The notes below the pieces were generated by a model, which made no database searches, was not told the origin of the DNA, and was given only the letters and a program-made list of their open reading frames with translations. A program made the position numbers and the translations under genes. Source: Cytophagales bacterium (lineage in GTDB: Bacteria; Bacteroidota; Bacteroidia; Cytophagales; Cyclobacteriaceae). Taken from it: 6,241 nt of DNA. Of this stretch, positions 1 through 5,345 are shown one piece after another. The number at the start of each line of letters is the position of its first letter. Position 1 is the first letter of the stretch. Location: assembly GCA_020063545.1 (NCBI GenBank), contig JAGUUF010000015.1, positions 1 to 6,241 on the forward strand. Direction: 5' to 3'.

Positions 1-107
1 CCTTTCACCGTGCCGATCTTACCTTTGGTACTGAGCCAGGTCAGTTTCATGTTTTTGTCGGAGGGAATTCCCGCGATGTAATTCAGGCTGAGTTTACACT
101 ACGCTGA
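1..107 (+). CDS. GH3 family beta-glucosidase, C-terminal end (5' partial)
   Basis: An open frame enters from the left edge (first full codon at 3) and ends at TGA 105-107, giving 34 residues. The tail contains EPGQFHVFVGGNSRDV followed by AEFTLR. This is the characteristic last strand pair of the fibronectin-III-like domain that closes glycoside hydrolase family 3 beta-glucosidases and xylosidases (pattern: PG-x-F-x-V-x-V/I-G-x-S-S/A-x-D-V, then F-x-L). The catalytic domains lie outside the window, so substrate specificity cannot be read. By family knowledge these enzymes release terminal beta-linked glucose or xylose, usually in the periplasm in this phylum. It converges on the sugar symporter, with only 14 bases between the stop codons and no obvious terminator hairpin, so the two transcripts probably overlap at their ends. 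The short length limits certainty. Confidence 0.72.
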   Translation, partial: FHRADLTFGTEPGQFHVFVGGNSRDVIQAEFTLR

Positions 108-121
108 CCCGTAACCTTTAT

Positions 122-1807
122 CTACCAGAACACCGCATACAGCACCGCACAGATAATGAGCACTGCGGTAGCCCCGATGTTAAATGCAGGACTTGTCTTG
201 AATAACTCGGCTGTGAGGTTAATCCCTTTCGCATCCACCTTGCCCTTTCCTTCAATGAAACTTAGTGTGATGATGATGGTAAGTGAAAGGAGGGCAGTAG
301 CAAACATCTGATCGAGAAAAGGAATGTTCACAAAAACGGCAGCGTCTGACCACCCATTGGGAGCCACCTTAAAGTACAGGGCAATCGGGATGGACGCCAC
401 AACACCCCAAATGGCTGCATTATTGGTGGCTTTCTTGTAAAAGAGGCCCGCCAGGAATACGGCAAGAATTCCGGGACTTACCACGCCCGTGTACTCCTGG
501 ATGAACTGAAACGCCTGCCCCAGGTTACCCAGCATCGGAGCAATGAGCATGGCTATAACCAACGCCACGGCAGCAGTAATCCGGCCAACGCGCACCGTTT
601 GTTTATCGCTGGCAGTTTTGTTTAAGTAGGGCCGGTAAATGTCCATGGTAAAAATGGTGGCCGTGGAGTTAAGCATGGAAGCAAGCGAAGACACGATGGC
701 GGCAGCAAGCGCGGCCAGCACTAACCCTTTTAATCCGGCCGGTACAAAACTTTTAATTAGCCAGGGGGCGGCATTGTCGTTGGCTATTGACCCGTCTTTG
801 GTGAGAAAACTCGGATCTACGGTTGATGCAGAGAGCGAACCAGACGCATCGGCATTAAGCACGTACGCGATGATACCGGGAATGACCACAATCAGCGGAA
901 TAATCAATTTCAGAAATGCGGCAAACACAATTCCCTTTTGCGATTCACCGATGTTTTTAGCAGCCAGCGTTCGCTGAATGATGTATTGGTTAAAACCCCA
1001 GTAATACACGTTGGCAACCCACATGCCCCCCAGTAACACCGAAAGGCCGGGTAAATCCCACCAGGCGTCTTTGCCATCGGGGGTGATGATTTCACCTTTC
1101 GAAAGGATCATTGAAAATTTTTCGGGAACAACCTGATAGAGGTGCGCAAATCCATCTAACATATTACCCGTAGGCGATACCTGTTGCAAGGCAAGAAAGG
1201 TGGTAATTAATCCTCCGGCTATCAGCAAAACCACTTGCACCACATCGGTCCAGGCTACGGCCGAGAGCCCTCCGTACAGCGAGTAGGCTGCGGCAAATAG
1301 CCCAAGGCCCACAATGGCGTACATCATCAGGCTGCCGTCTCCGTTACCCATTACCGTATCCATGGCGCGGGCGCCCAGGTACATTACCGAGGTGAGGTTA
1401 ACAAATACAAACAGGGCGATCCAGAAAACAGCCAGGATGGTTTTCAGGTTGGTGCTGAATCGTTTTTCCACGAACTCCGGAATGGTGTAAATTCCTTTGT
1501 TGATGAAAACCGGTAAGAAGAATTTCCCAACGATGAGCAACGTAACGGCAGCCATCCACTCATACGAAGCAATGGCCAACCCGATGGCAAAGCCCGAGCC
1601 CGACATGCCGATAAATTGCTCAGCCGAAATGTTGGCCGCAATCAGCGAGGCGCCTATCGCCCACCAGGGCAACGATTTGCCCGCCAAAAAATAGTCTTCG
1701 GCATTTTTTTGATGCCCTTTTTTGTCGCGCGAAACATACAAGCCGATACCCAATATCAAGGCGCAATACGAAATGAAAACCAGTGTATCAGGAGTAGATA
1801 GGTTCAT
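122..1807 (-). CDS. sglT: Na+/sugar symporter, vSGLT-like (SSS family)
   Basis: A 561-residue, highly hydrophobic inner-membrane protein expected to import a hexose (galactose/glucose type) with Na+. Blocks such as EDYFLAGKSLPWWAIGASL, NISAEQFIGMSGSG, YYWGFNQYIIQRTLAAK and LASMLNSTATIFTMDIY match, from memory, the Vibrio parahaemolyticus galactose transporter vSGLT, and both proteins end in LY-x-x-FW, so it is full length. Equivalents of the vSGLT Na+ site are present (A57, I60, A370, S373, S374), as are most sugar contacts (Q64, E83, N266, Y269, K300, Q437). The equivalent of vSGLT S91 is A86. An insertion around residues 315-345 explains the slightly larger size. The start is ATG 1807-1805, just before the first membrane segment; there is no strong ribosome binding site, as usual in Bacteroidota. 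The convergent neighbour is a GH3 glycosidase, consistent with sugar release and uptake. The family is certain, the exact sugar is not. Confidence 0.93.
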   Translation of the reverse strand: MNLSTPDTLVFISYCALILGIGLYVSRDKKGHQKNAEDYFLAGKSLPWWAIGASLIAANISAEQFIGMSGSGFAIGLAIASYEWMAAVTLLIVGKFFLPVFINKGIYTIPEFVEKRFSTNLKTILAVFWIALFVFVNLTSVMYLGARAMDTVMGNGDGSLMMYAIVGLGLFAAAYSLYGGLSAVAWTDVVQVVLLIAGGLITTFLALQQVSPTGNMLDGFAHLYQVVPEKFSMILSKGEIITPDGKDAWWDLPGLSVLLGGMWVANVYYWGFNQYIIQRTLAAKNIGESQKGIVFAAFLKLIIPLIVVIPGIIAYVLNADASGSLSASTVDPSFLTKDGSIANDNAAPWLIKSFVPAGLKGLVLAALAAAIVSSLASMLNSTATIFTMDIYRPYLNKTASDKQTVRVGRITAAVALVIAMLIAPMLGNLGQAFQFIQEYTGVVSPGILAVFLAGLFYKKATNNAAIWGVVASIPIALYFKVAPNGWSDAAVFVNIPFLDQMFATALLSLTIIITLSFIEGKGKVDAKGINLTAELFKTSPAFNIGATAVLIICAVLYAVFW

Positions 1808-1831
1808 GGTTTACAGGTAAAGATTAATCAA

Positions 1832-1859
1832 GAAATATAAGGATTCTTTGACCAAACAA
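1832..1859 (-). promoter_or_regulatory. Candidate promoter of the symporter gene
   Basis: On the minus strand TTG (1859-1857) is followed after 17 bases by TATATTTC (1839-1832), one mismatch from the Bacteroidota -7 box TAnnTTTG. The spacing is slightly short, and the start codon lies about 25 bases downstream. This is suggestive only, since such AT-rich matches arise by chance. Confidence 0.25.
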
Positions 1860-1862
1860 TCC

Positions 1863-1875
1863 GGGCTTTAAGCCC
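1863..1875. promoter_or_regulatory. 13-bp dyad upstream of the symporter (GGGCTT-T-AAGCCC)
   Basis: Two perfect 6-bp arms around a single T, lying about 55 bases upstream of the symporter start and just upstream of its candidate -33 box. A symmetrical site in this place could bind a dimeric regulator. It could also form a small hairpin, but no T-run follows directly, so a terminator is less likely. The function is inferred from position only. Confidence 0.3.
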
Positions 1876-1962
1876 CGCTTATCACTTTTTTCTCATGGTT
1901 TTTTCTGTTCGTACAAATAGGCAAGGTGAGGAGGTTAAAAAGCATTTTTGAGACAAAATGAC

Positions 1963-1975
1963 TGATTCAGAATCA
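1963..1975. promoter_or_regulatory. 13-bp dyad between symporter and hsp20 (TGATTC-A-GAATCA)
   Basis: Perfect 6-bp arms flank a single A in the divergent intergenic region, about 110 bases upstream of the hsp20 start. The arrangement suits an operator for a dimeric DNA-binding protein controlling hsp20. It does not match the CIRCE element known to me, and no convincing promoter box could be placed beside it. Confidence 0.3.
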
Positions 1976-2014
1976 AAAATATCCGTAAATAATGCCATTA
2001 TGTCCTTAAAAATC

Positions 2015-2046
2015 CACCGGCATGCTTTTTCAGGATGATGCCGGTG
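2015..2046 (+). promoter_or_regulatory. Stem-loop in the hsp20 leader
   Basis: CACCGGCAT (2015-2023) and ATGCCGGTG (2038-2046) form a perfect 9-bp stem with a 14-base loop, ending 39 bases before the hsp20 ATG. If transcription starts upstream, this hairpin lies in the mRNA leader, where it could affect stability or expression. It is GC-rich and does not cover the start codon, so a classical RNA thermometer is unlikely. It could also be a DNA operator. Confidence 0.4.
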
Positions 2047-2085
2047 AAAACGAAAATCAATGTTCAACCTTAAAATATTACCACT

Positions 2086-2526
2086 ATGAGCCTGATACGT
2101 TATAACACTGCGCTGAATGATTTCGTACCGACTTCCTTCAGCAACCTGATTGACCGCTTTTTTAATGATGCGATGACCCGCTCAGGCGGATCGGCCTATT
2201 CGTTTGTACCCCGCGTTGACATCATGGAAAATGATAAGGCCTATCAAATCCATGTGGCTGTGCCCGGTATGAACAAAGAGGACTTTAAAATTGACCTGAA
2301 CGAGAACTACATCACCATCAGCGGTGAGCGCAAGTTCACCCAGGAGAAGAACGAAAACAATTTCCATTCGGTTGAAACCCAGTATGGAACTTTCAGCCGC
2401 TCCTTCTCCCTGCCAGAACACATCAACAGCGCCAAAATCAGCGCCAAATATGTGAATGGCATTTTGGAAATTACCGTGCCGAAGGATGAGAAGAAAACGC
2501 TGAAGACTACGATTAAGATTGACTAA
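2086..2526 (+). CDS. hsp20: Hsp20 / alpha-crystallin small heat-shock protein
   Basis: A 146-residue cytoplasmic, ATP-independent chaperone of the small heat-shock family, which holds unfolding proteins as large oligomers for refolding by DnaK/ClpB. The N-terminal arm (1-40) contains the amphipathic segment FSNLIDRFFNDAM. The alpha-crystallin domain spans about 41-133, beginning FVPRVDIMEND and including HVAVPGMNKEDFKIDL and the hallmark NGILEITVPK at 124-133. The C-terminal tail TTIKID carries the I-x-I motif (I143, I145) that docks into neighbouring subunits. The length is typical of the bacterial class. The gene is alone, with its own leader and a strong terminator, so it is probably a monocistronic stress gene. 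The A/T-rich sequence before ATG 2086 is the usual Bacteroidota initiation context. Confidence 0.95.
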   Translation: MSLIRYNTALNDFVPTSFSNLIDRFFNDAMTRSGGSAYSFVPRVDIMENDKAYQIHVAVPGMNKEDFKIDLNENYITISGERKFTQEKNENNFHSVETQYGTFSRSFSLPEHINSAKISAKYVNGILEITVPKDEKKTLKTTIKID

Positions 2527-2562
2527 TTCGGTTTATTAGGAAGTAGTCGGATGATCTTTTCT

Positions 2563-2598
2563 AAGCCCTTCCGGTGATAACCGGAGGGGCTTTTTTTT
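2563..2598 (+). terminator. Intrinsic terminator of hsp20
   Basis: AAGCCCTTCCGG (2563-2574) pairs over 12 bp (one G-U) with CCGGAGGGGCTT (2581-2592) around the loop TGATAA. The 3' arm runs into eight consecutive T (2591-2598), 36 bases after the hsp20 stop. There is no T-run on the opposite side, so it works mainly on the plus strand. Confidence 0.93.
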
Positions 2599-2674
2599 GT
2601 CCGATCGCCCAAAGCCCGCCCTTCCTCCCAACAGGGCAATGGTTTGCGCAGCATCATAGAAAACATCGCAATCC

Positions 2675-2802
2675 ATAACGTTTTGTGTTTATGATAGATG
2701 CGGTTATCGAAGCCGACTTTGTCCCACGTGGGTGAACGAAGTTAGTAAAACAAAACTACATTTTTACCTGTCACCAGCAGCTGGCATAAACACGGTGTTA
2801 GC
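2675..2802 (-). repeat. attC-like palindromic element A
   Basis: On the minus strand it starts GCTAAC-ACC-GTGTTTATG, 11 bases after the toxin stop codon, and ends CATAAACAC-AAAAC-GTTAT. The two ends can pair: GTGTTTATG with CATAAACAC (9 bp), and CTAAC with GTTAT imperfectly, separated by unequal unpaired spacers. Inside is the 10-bp palindrome CCCACGTGGG (2723-2732). It is the shortest of the four and lacks the inner GGGCTTAA stem and GGAGCG loop of B and D, but keeps AGCCGAC and TTTGTCCC. It may be the terminal, decayed site of the array. Confidence 0.65.
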
Positions 2803-2813
2803 ATTTGTGCCGA

Positions 2814-3158
2814 TTAGTCCAGGTCCAAAACTATTTTTAAGTTCTCTCTAATCTTTTCAGCTATGTCGCTGTCAACAACTCCAACTTTTTTAACAAGTCG
2901 TTTGTTGTCAATTGCTCTGATTTGGTCAATCATTATGTCACAGTCCTCCTTGAGTCCAAATTTTGATTTTTTAAGATGAACTCTCAAAATCTCCGAGTCA
3001 GGTTTTACATTTGTCGTTATTGGGCAAACAATAGTCGATGGGTGTTCCTTATTTAGTAAGTCAGTCTGAATAACAATAACAGGTCTTATTTTTCCAGTCT
3101 CTGTACCCATTCTTGGATTTAGGTCAGCAATCCAAATCTCAAATTGCTTAATCCTCAT
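2814..3158 (-). CDS. mazF: MazF/PemK-family endoribonuclease toxin
   Basis: The toxin half of a type II toxin-antitoxin pair; family members cut mRNA at short sequence motifs and arrest growth when released. The 114-residue protein shows the MazF signatures: IWIADLNPRMGTETGKIRP at the N-terminus, PITTN at 46-50, and DQIRAID at 78-84. R25 and T48 fall at the positions of the catalytic Arg and Thr in the Bacillus subtilis toxin. I chose ATG 3158-3156 because it gives family numbering and an 11-base overlap with the antitoxin. An ATG five codons earlier (3173) is possible but adds residues unusual for the family. Translation is probably coupled to the antitoxin. The stop lies 11 bases before element A. 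The gene appears intact. Confidence 0.9.
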   Translation of the reverse strand: MRIKQFEIWIADLNPRMGTETGKIRPVIVIQTDLLNKEHPSTIVCPITTNVKPDSEILRVHLKKSKFGLKEDCDIMIDQIRAIDNKRLVKKVGVVDSDIAEKIRENLKIVLDLD

Positions 3159-3378
3159 CGTGCAGTTTTTCAAACTCTGCTAATATTTCCAATGAGTCTT
3201 TGGAAACCATTTTTGATTCCTTACTCAACTGTTTTGAAAGAAGTCTCCGCTTATGAAGTCTGTTATAGAATTCAATAGCCTCGTTTATATATCTGTTTCG
3301 GTTTTTTTTAACCTTTCTCACGATTCTTTCAGTCTCCTGAAAAATATCATCTTCCAGCTTTAAGGATAGATTTTTCAT
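3148..3378 (-). CDS. Ribbon-helix-helix antitoxin of the MazF toxin
   Basis: A 76-residue protein. The N-terminus NLSLKLEDDIF has the alternating pattern of an RHH DNA-binding strand, followed by helices around ETERIVRKVK and NRYINEAIEFYNRL (to about 40). The C-terminal half is charged, ends in an acidic tail (LHDED), and would be the toxin-binding segment. The start is ATG 3378. An in-frame TTG at 3423 would add 15 residues but coincides with the promoter -33 box, so it is rejected. The stop overlaps the toxin start by 11 bases, the usual antitoxin-first operon order. By family rule it should neutralise the toxin and repress its own promoter through the palindrome just upstream. The antitoxin role is inferred from partner and fold pattern; the exact family is not recognised. 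Confidence 0.82.
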   Translation of the reverse strand: MKNLSLKLEDDIFQETERIVRKVKKNRNRYINEAIEFYNRLHKRRLLSKQLSKESKMVSKDSLEILAEFEKLHDED

Positions 3379-3383
3379 AGTAT

Positions 3384-3401
3384 TACCTTTGTCCAAAGGT
3401 A
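3384..3401. promoter_or_regulatory. Operator palindrome of the toxin-antitoxin operon
   Basis: TACCTTTG and CAAAGGTA are perfect 8-bp inverted arms around two bases (18 bp in all), ending five bases from the antitoxin start codon. One arm is exactly the -7 box. An RHH dimer bound here would block initiation, matching the usual autorepression of such operons. Binding is inferred; the symmetry is seen directly. Confidence 0.65.
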
Positions 3402-3423
3402 TATACTTTTTAGATATACTCAA
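3394..3423 (-). promoter_or_regulatory. Bacteroidota-type promoter of the toxin-antitoxin operon
   Basis: On the minus strand TTG (3423-3421, within TTTTG) is followed after 19 bases by TACCTTTG (3401-3394), an exact match to the Bacteroidota -7 consensus TAnnTTTG at the usual spacing. Transcription would begin around 3390-3385, leaving a leader of only about 10 bases. The unit therefore carries its own promoter inside its cassette. Confidence 0.75.
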
Positions 3424-3446
3424 AATTTTCTTGGGAGACCGGCATT

Positions 3447-3613
3447 CTAACGTTTAGTGTTTATTTAGTTGCGGGAGTAAGAGGGCTTAAAAATGGAGCG
3501 CAGCGGAAGGTTAAGCCCGACCTGCCGCAACTGTCCCACGTGGTGGGACTAAATAAGAAACGAATTTAAATAGGCACACCGGCACCCCGCAATTACTTAA
3601 ACACGGTGTTAGC
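3447..3613 (-). repeat. attC-like palindromic element B
   Basis: On the minus strand it begins CGCTAAC-ACC-GTGTTTA and ends TAAACAC-TAAAC-GTTAGAA. CTAAC/GTTAG and GTGTTTA/TAAACAC pair, as do TTGCGGG (3469-3475) and CCCGCAA (3586-3592). The inner stem GGGCTTAA (3483-3490)/TTAAGCCC (3511-3518) encloses a 20-base loop containing GGAGCGCAGCGGAA. A second hairpin GTCCCAC-GTG-GTGGGAC sits at 3533-3549. AGTTGCGG (3468-3474) can alternatively pair with CCGCAACT (3525-3532). The element separates the toxin-antitoxin unit from the PIN unit, and its right end lies inside the 57-residue gene. Confidence 0.7.
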
Positions 3614-3766
3614 GGCTGGGCGCTTTCCTTTCTTTTTCTTTGAGAAATATTCTTTAATCTCCTCGAAGTCCATATTAGCAATGTCCTTGCTAATTTTGTC
3701 ACGTTGCTTTCTCATAAATGCAACAGCGTCAAACCCTTTTTCAATTTTTATAGTCTTTGTCGCCAT
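3593..3766 (-). CDS. 57-residue small protein, putative antitoxin partner of the PIN protein
   Basis: ATG at 3766-3764 begins one base after the PIN stop codon and the frame runs to TAA 3595-3593. The protein starts MATKTIKIEKGFDAVAFMRK and continues with QRDKISKDIANMDFEEIKEY and a lysine-rich stretch. It has the shape of short partners often found beside PIN-domain genes (FDAV-x-x-x-R-x-x-R-D-K-I ... M-x-F-E-E), largely helical and charged. The antitoxin role is inferred from this and from the tight coupling; the order would be toxin first. The last ten residues (KRPAANTVFK) are encoded in or next to the end of element B, so the repeat supplies the C-terminus and stop. No DNA-binding motif is evident. 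Confidence 0.72.
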   Translation of the reverse strand: MATKTIKIEKGFDAVAFMRKQRDKISKDIANMDFEEIKEYFSKKKKGKRPAANTVFK

Positions 3767-3767
3767 G

Positions 3768-4214
3768 TTAAATTTCTTTTGGTGTTCTAATTTCTAAAGT
3801 CTGGTGTCCTAGTCTCAAATTTACTGAATTATAACCTCTAATTCTATTAATATTTACAATGTGTTTAAAGTTCCAACTTACCAAAATGTCAACTTTGTAA
3901 ATAGTCGCTAGGGCAATATGAATGCAGTCGGCCCGACTTGTTTTTCCAACTACTTTCTCCCGGATGTAAGTGTCGGCAAGGTTAACGGCTTCTTGACTAA
4001 TCTCGACAAATTCCTTTTGTTTAGAATTCAGTCCTTTTAGATAGTTTCTCACTCTGTCAGGAGCATTGGCAAGCTCGTCATTCGTAATTTCCGAATAAAC
4101 TATCTTGAACTCACCATTCTCAACCCTGTCAAAGAATGGTTTTGTGTCTTCTGAAAATTCGATGTCAAATAGTCCACCAATTACAGATGTGTCAATATAG
4201 ATTCTATGTATCAT
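3768..4214 (-). CDS. PIN-domain protein (VapC-like toxin)
   Basis: A 148-residue protein with the PIN nuclease layout: D8 in RIYIDTSVIGGLF at the first strand, E47 in TNDELANAP, D96 in RADCIHIALA, and the final strand DILVSWNFKHIVN with N115 where many PIN proteins have Asp. These acidic residues would hold the Mg2+/Mn2+ of a ribonuclease centre. Relatives serve as type II toxins cutting tRNA or rRNA. The ATG at 4214 sits directly before the first strand, with a weak TTAGG ahead of it. A 57-residue gene follows after one base, and the two form one cassette between elements C and B. No promoter of the consensus type is evident upstream, so expression may depend on read-through or a weak promoter. 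PIN fold is well supported; toxin activity is inferred. Confidence 0.85.
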   Translation of the reverse strand: MIHRIYIDTSVIGGLFDIEFSEDTKPFFDRVENGEFKIVYSEITNDELANAPDRVRNYLKGLNSKQKEFVEISQEAVNLADTYIREKVVGKTSRADCIHIALATIYKVDILVSWNFKHIVNINRIRGYNSVNLRLGHQTLEIRTPKEI

Positions 4215-4246
4215 TTGTTAACCTAATTTTTTTTCGCGCCTTGCCG

Positions 4247-4433
4247 CTAACGTTTGTGCTTGTGCAGTGCAGGGACTAGGAAGGCCTAAAAATGCAGCGC
4301 AACAAAACCTGCCTGCCGGCAGGCAGGTGTTTTGTCCGCCTGCTCGGCACTATCCTTCCGACACCGAACTAAATTAAAAAATTACTTTTATACTTTCACC
4401 AAACCCCCACATTGCATAAACTTTTTGTTGGAT
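4247..4433 (-). repeat. attC-like palindromic element C
   Basis: On the minus strand it begins ATCCAAC, a full match to the attC R-box consensus RYYYAAC, followed by a spacer and GTTTATGCAATGTGGGG. It ends GCACAAACGTTAG. The ends pair partly (TGCA(A/G)TG, GTTT/AAAC). The GGGCTTAA stem of B is replaced by a long GC palindrome (4302-4335), while AAAATGCAGCGC echoes the loop of B and D. GGAAGG (4279-4284) and CCTTCC (4354-4359) can pair outside it. It is the longest of the four and follows the HNH unit. The 76 bases between the HNH stop and this element hold nothing recognisable. Confidence 0.65.
4302..4335. terminator. GC-rich hairpin inside element C, possible bidirectional terminator
   Basis: CCTGCCTGCC (4308-4317) is followed at once by its exact reverse complement (4318-4327). 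ACAAAA (4302-4307) and TTTTGT (4330-4335) extend the stem across a two-base bulge. On the minus strand the GC stem leads into TTTTGTT, so it could stop transcription leaving the HNH gene; on the plus strand it leads into TGTTTTGT. It may equally be an inserted palindrome with no such role. Confidence 0.4.
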
Positions 4434-4509
4434 GCTGGGCGTTTTGGTCGACCTATATTTGTTAAAGTCAGACTGAAACGTTCAAAATCCGTCTGCTGAG
4501 ATATTGTCG

Positions 4510-5319
4510 TTATTGGATTTCACCAACTACTACTTGGTAAATAGGTTGTACATCATGGTTTGCAACATTAAACAGTTGAACCAACACAGTTAAATATTGA
4601 TTTACTTCAAGTAATTCAAGAGAATGAAACCTATCAATTCTCTTGAGTCGTATTCCTTGAGCCAAATACGAAGCATTTCCAATATATTTCATTGCGTCTT
4701 TTGTATTGCCCAAAATTATCTCACGTAAAAAATAGGTCTTGCATACGTTGATACCCCTTTCCTTAATTGCAAAACTGTGAGCAACTTTCGCTAGAAATCT
4801 AAAAAAATTCTCCGCTGTAAATTCATGAAGTAAATACTCTATTTTCTCGCCTCCCAATATTCTTCGCTTTCGTCCATCCGATTCGGTAAGAATTGTTGGA
4901 CCTCCAGCTCCAATCGTCATCATTCCTATGCCTTTTGCGTAGGGCTTTATTCCACCTTGTATTTCAGTGGCCAAAATCTCCGGCTCAAAAAGTGAAAAAA
5001 TGAGTTGAAAAGTACATTCCTCTACTGGTACTGTCCCCGGAATTTTAGTGCCGTCTGGTTTAATCAAGTTTACTTTTAATGGGGCAAACGGTCTGTTCTT
5101 TCTACGAGAACCCGTATTTAATTTTTTTCTAATCCCTAGCCAATGTCCTCTGAGAATGAAGTTTTCAAACTTACTAGTTATTTCATTGCAACTTAGACAA
5201 CTTGAGGACTTCAAAATATTTGTTCCTCCTAGTCCCAAAGGAATTACATGCTCGTCAGTTAGATTGTCTGATTGTTTGTCACAGTAAATACAATTTGTCA
5301 GTTGATTTATCTTTTCCAT
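4510..5319 (-). CDS. HNH endonuclease-domain protein
   Basis: A 269-residue protein. The N-terminal 55 residues show a zinc-supported HNH (beta-beta-alpha-metal) fold: C10-x2-C13, then LTDEHVIPLGLGG with E23-H24 as the catalytic/metal pair, then C41-x2-C44 followed by N45 (CLSCNEITSKFE). This matches the HNH_5-type family as I know it. The remaining 215 residues are not recognised; they lack membrane segments and may recognise the target. The ATG at 5319 precedes the domain by nine residues, a normal spacing. The gene is alone in its cassette, with no methyltransferase or restriction partner in view, so it could be a nicking/restriction-like defence nuclease or a selfish nuclease. The domain call is strong, the role unknown. 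Confidence 0.85.
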   Translation of the reverse strand: MEKINQLTNCIYCDKQSDNLTDEHVIPLGLGGTNILKSSSCLSCNEITSKFENFILRGHWLGIRKKLNTGSRRKNRPFAPLKVNLIKPDGTKIPGTVPVEECTFQLIFSLFEPEILATEIQGGIKPYAKGIGMMTIGAGGPTILTESDGRKRRILGGEKIEYLLHEFTAENFFRFLAKVAHSFAIKERGINVCKTYFLREIILGNTKDAMKYIGNASYLAQGIRLKRIDRFHSLELLEVNQYLTVLVQLFNVANHDVQPIYQVVVGEIQ

Positions 5320-5345
5320 TCTCTGTCAAAGAAGGAGAATTTTTA

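Noticed and set aside
639..1801. Several frames inside the symporter gene on both strands
   Set aside because: They are shadows of the symporter coding sequence, whose protein match is full length.
2536..2676. Minus-strand 46-codon frame starting in the end of element A
   Set aside because: It runs through the hsp20 terminator, has no recognisable protein pattern, and uses an ATG that belongs to the element end.
3379..3423. Longer antitoxin starting at TTG 3423
   Set aside because: This TTG is the -33 promoter box, and the 15 extra residues are encoded by the promoter and operator; ATG 3378 starts directly at the RHH strand.
3511..3702. Minus-strand 63-codon frame across element B
   Set aside because: It overlaps the better-supported 57-residue gene in another frame and lies mostly inside the repeat.
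4387..4509. Open frame continuing about 40 codons past the HNH stop into element C
   Set aside because: A stop-free stretch this short is expected by chance and the HNH protein looks complete; read-through has no support.
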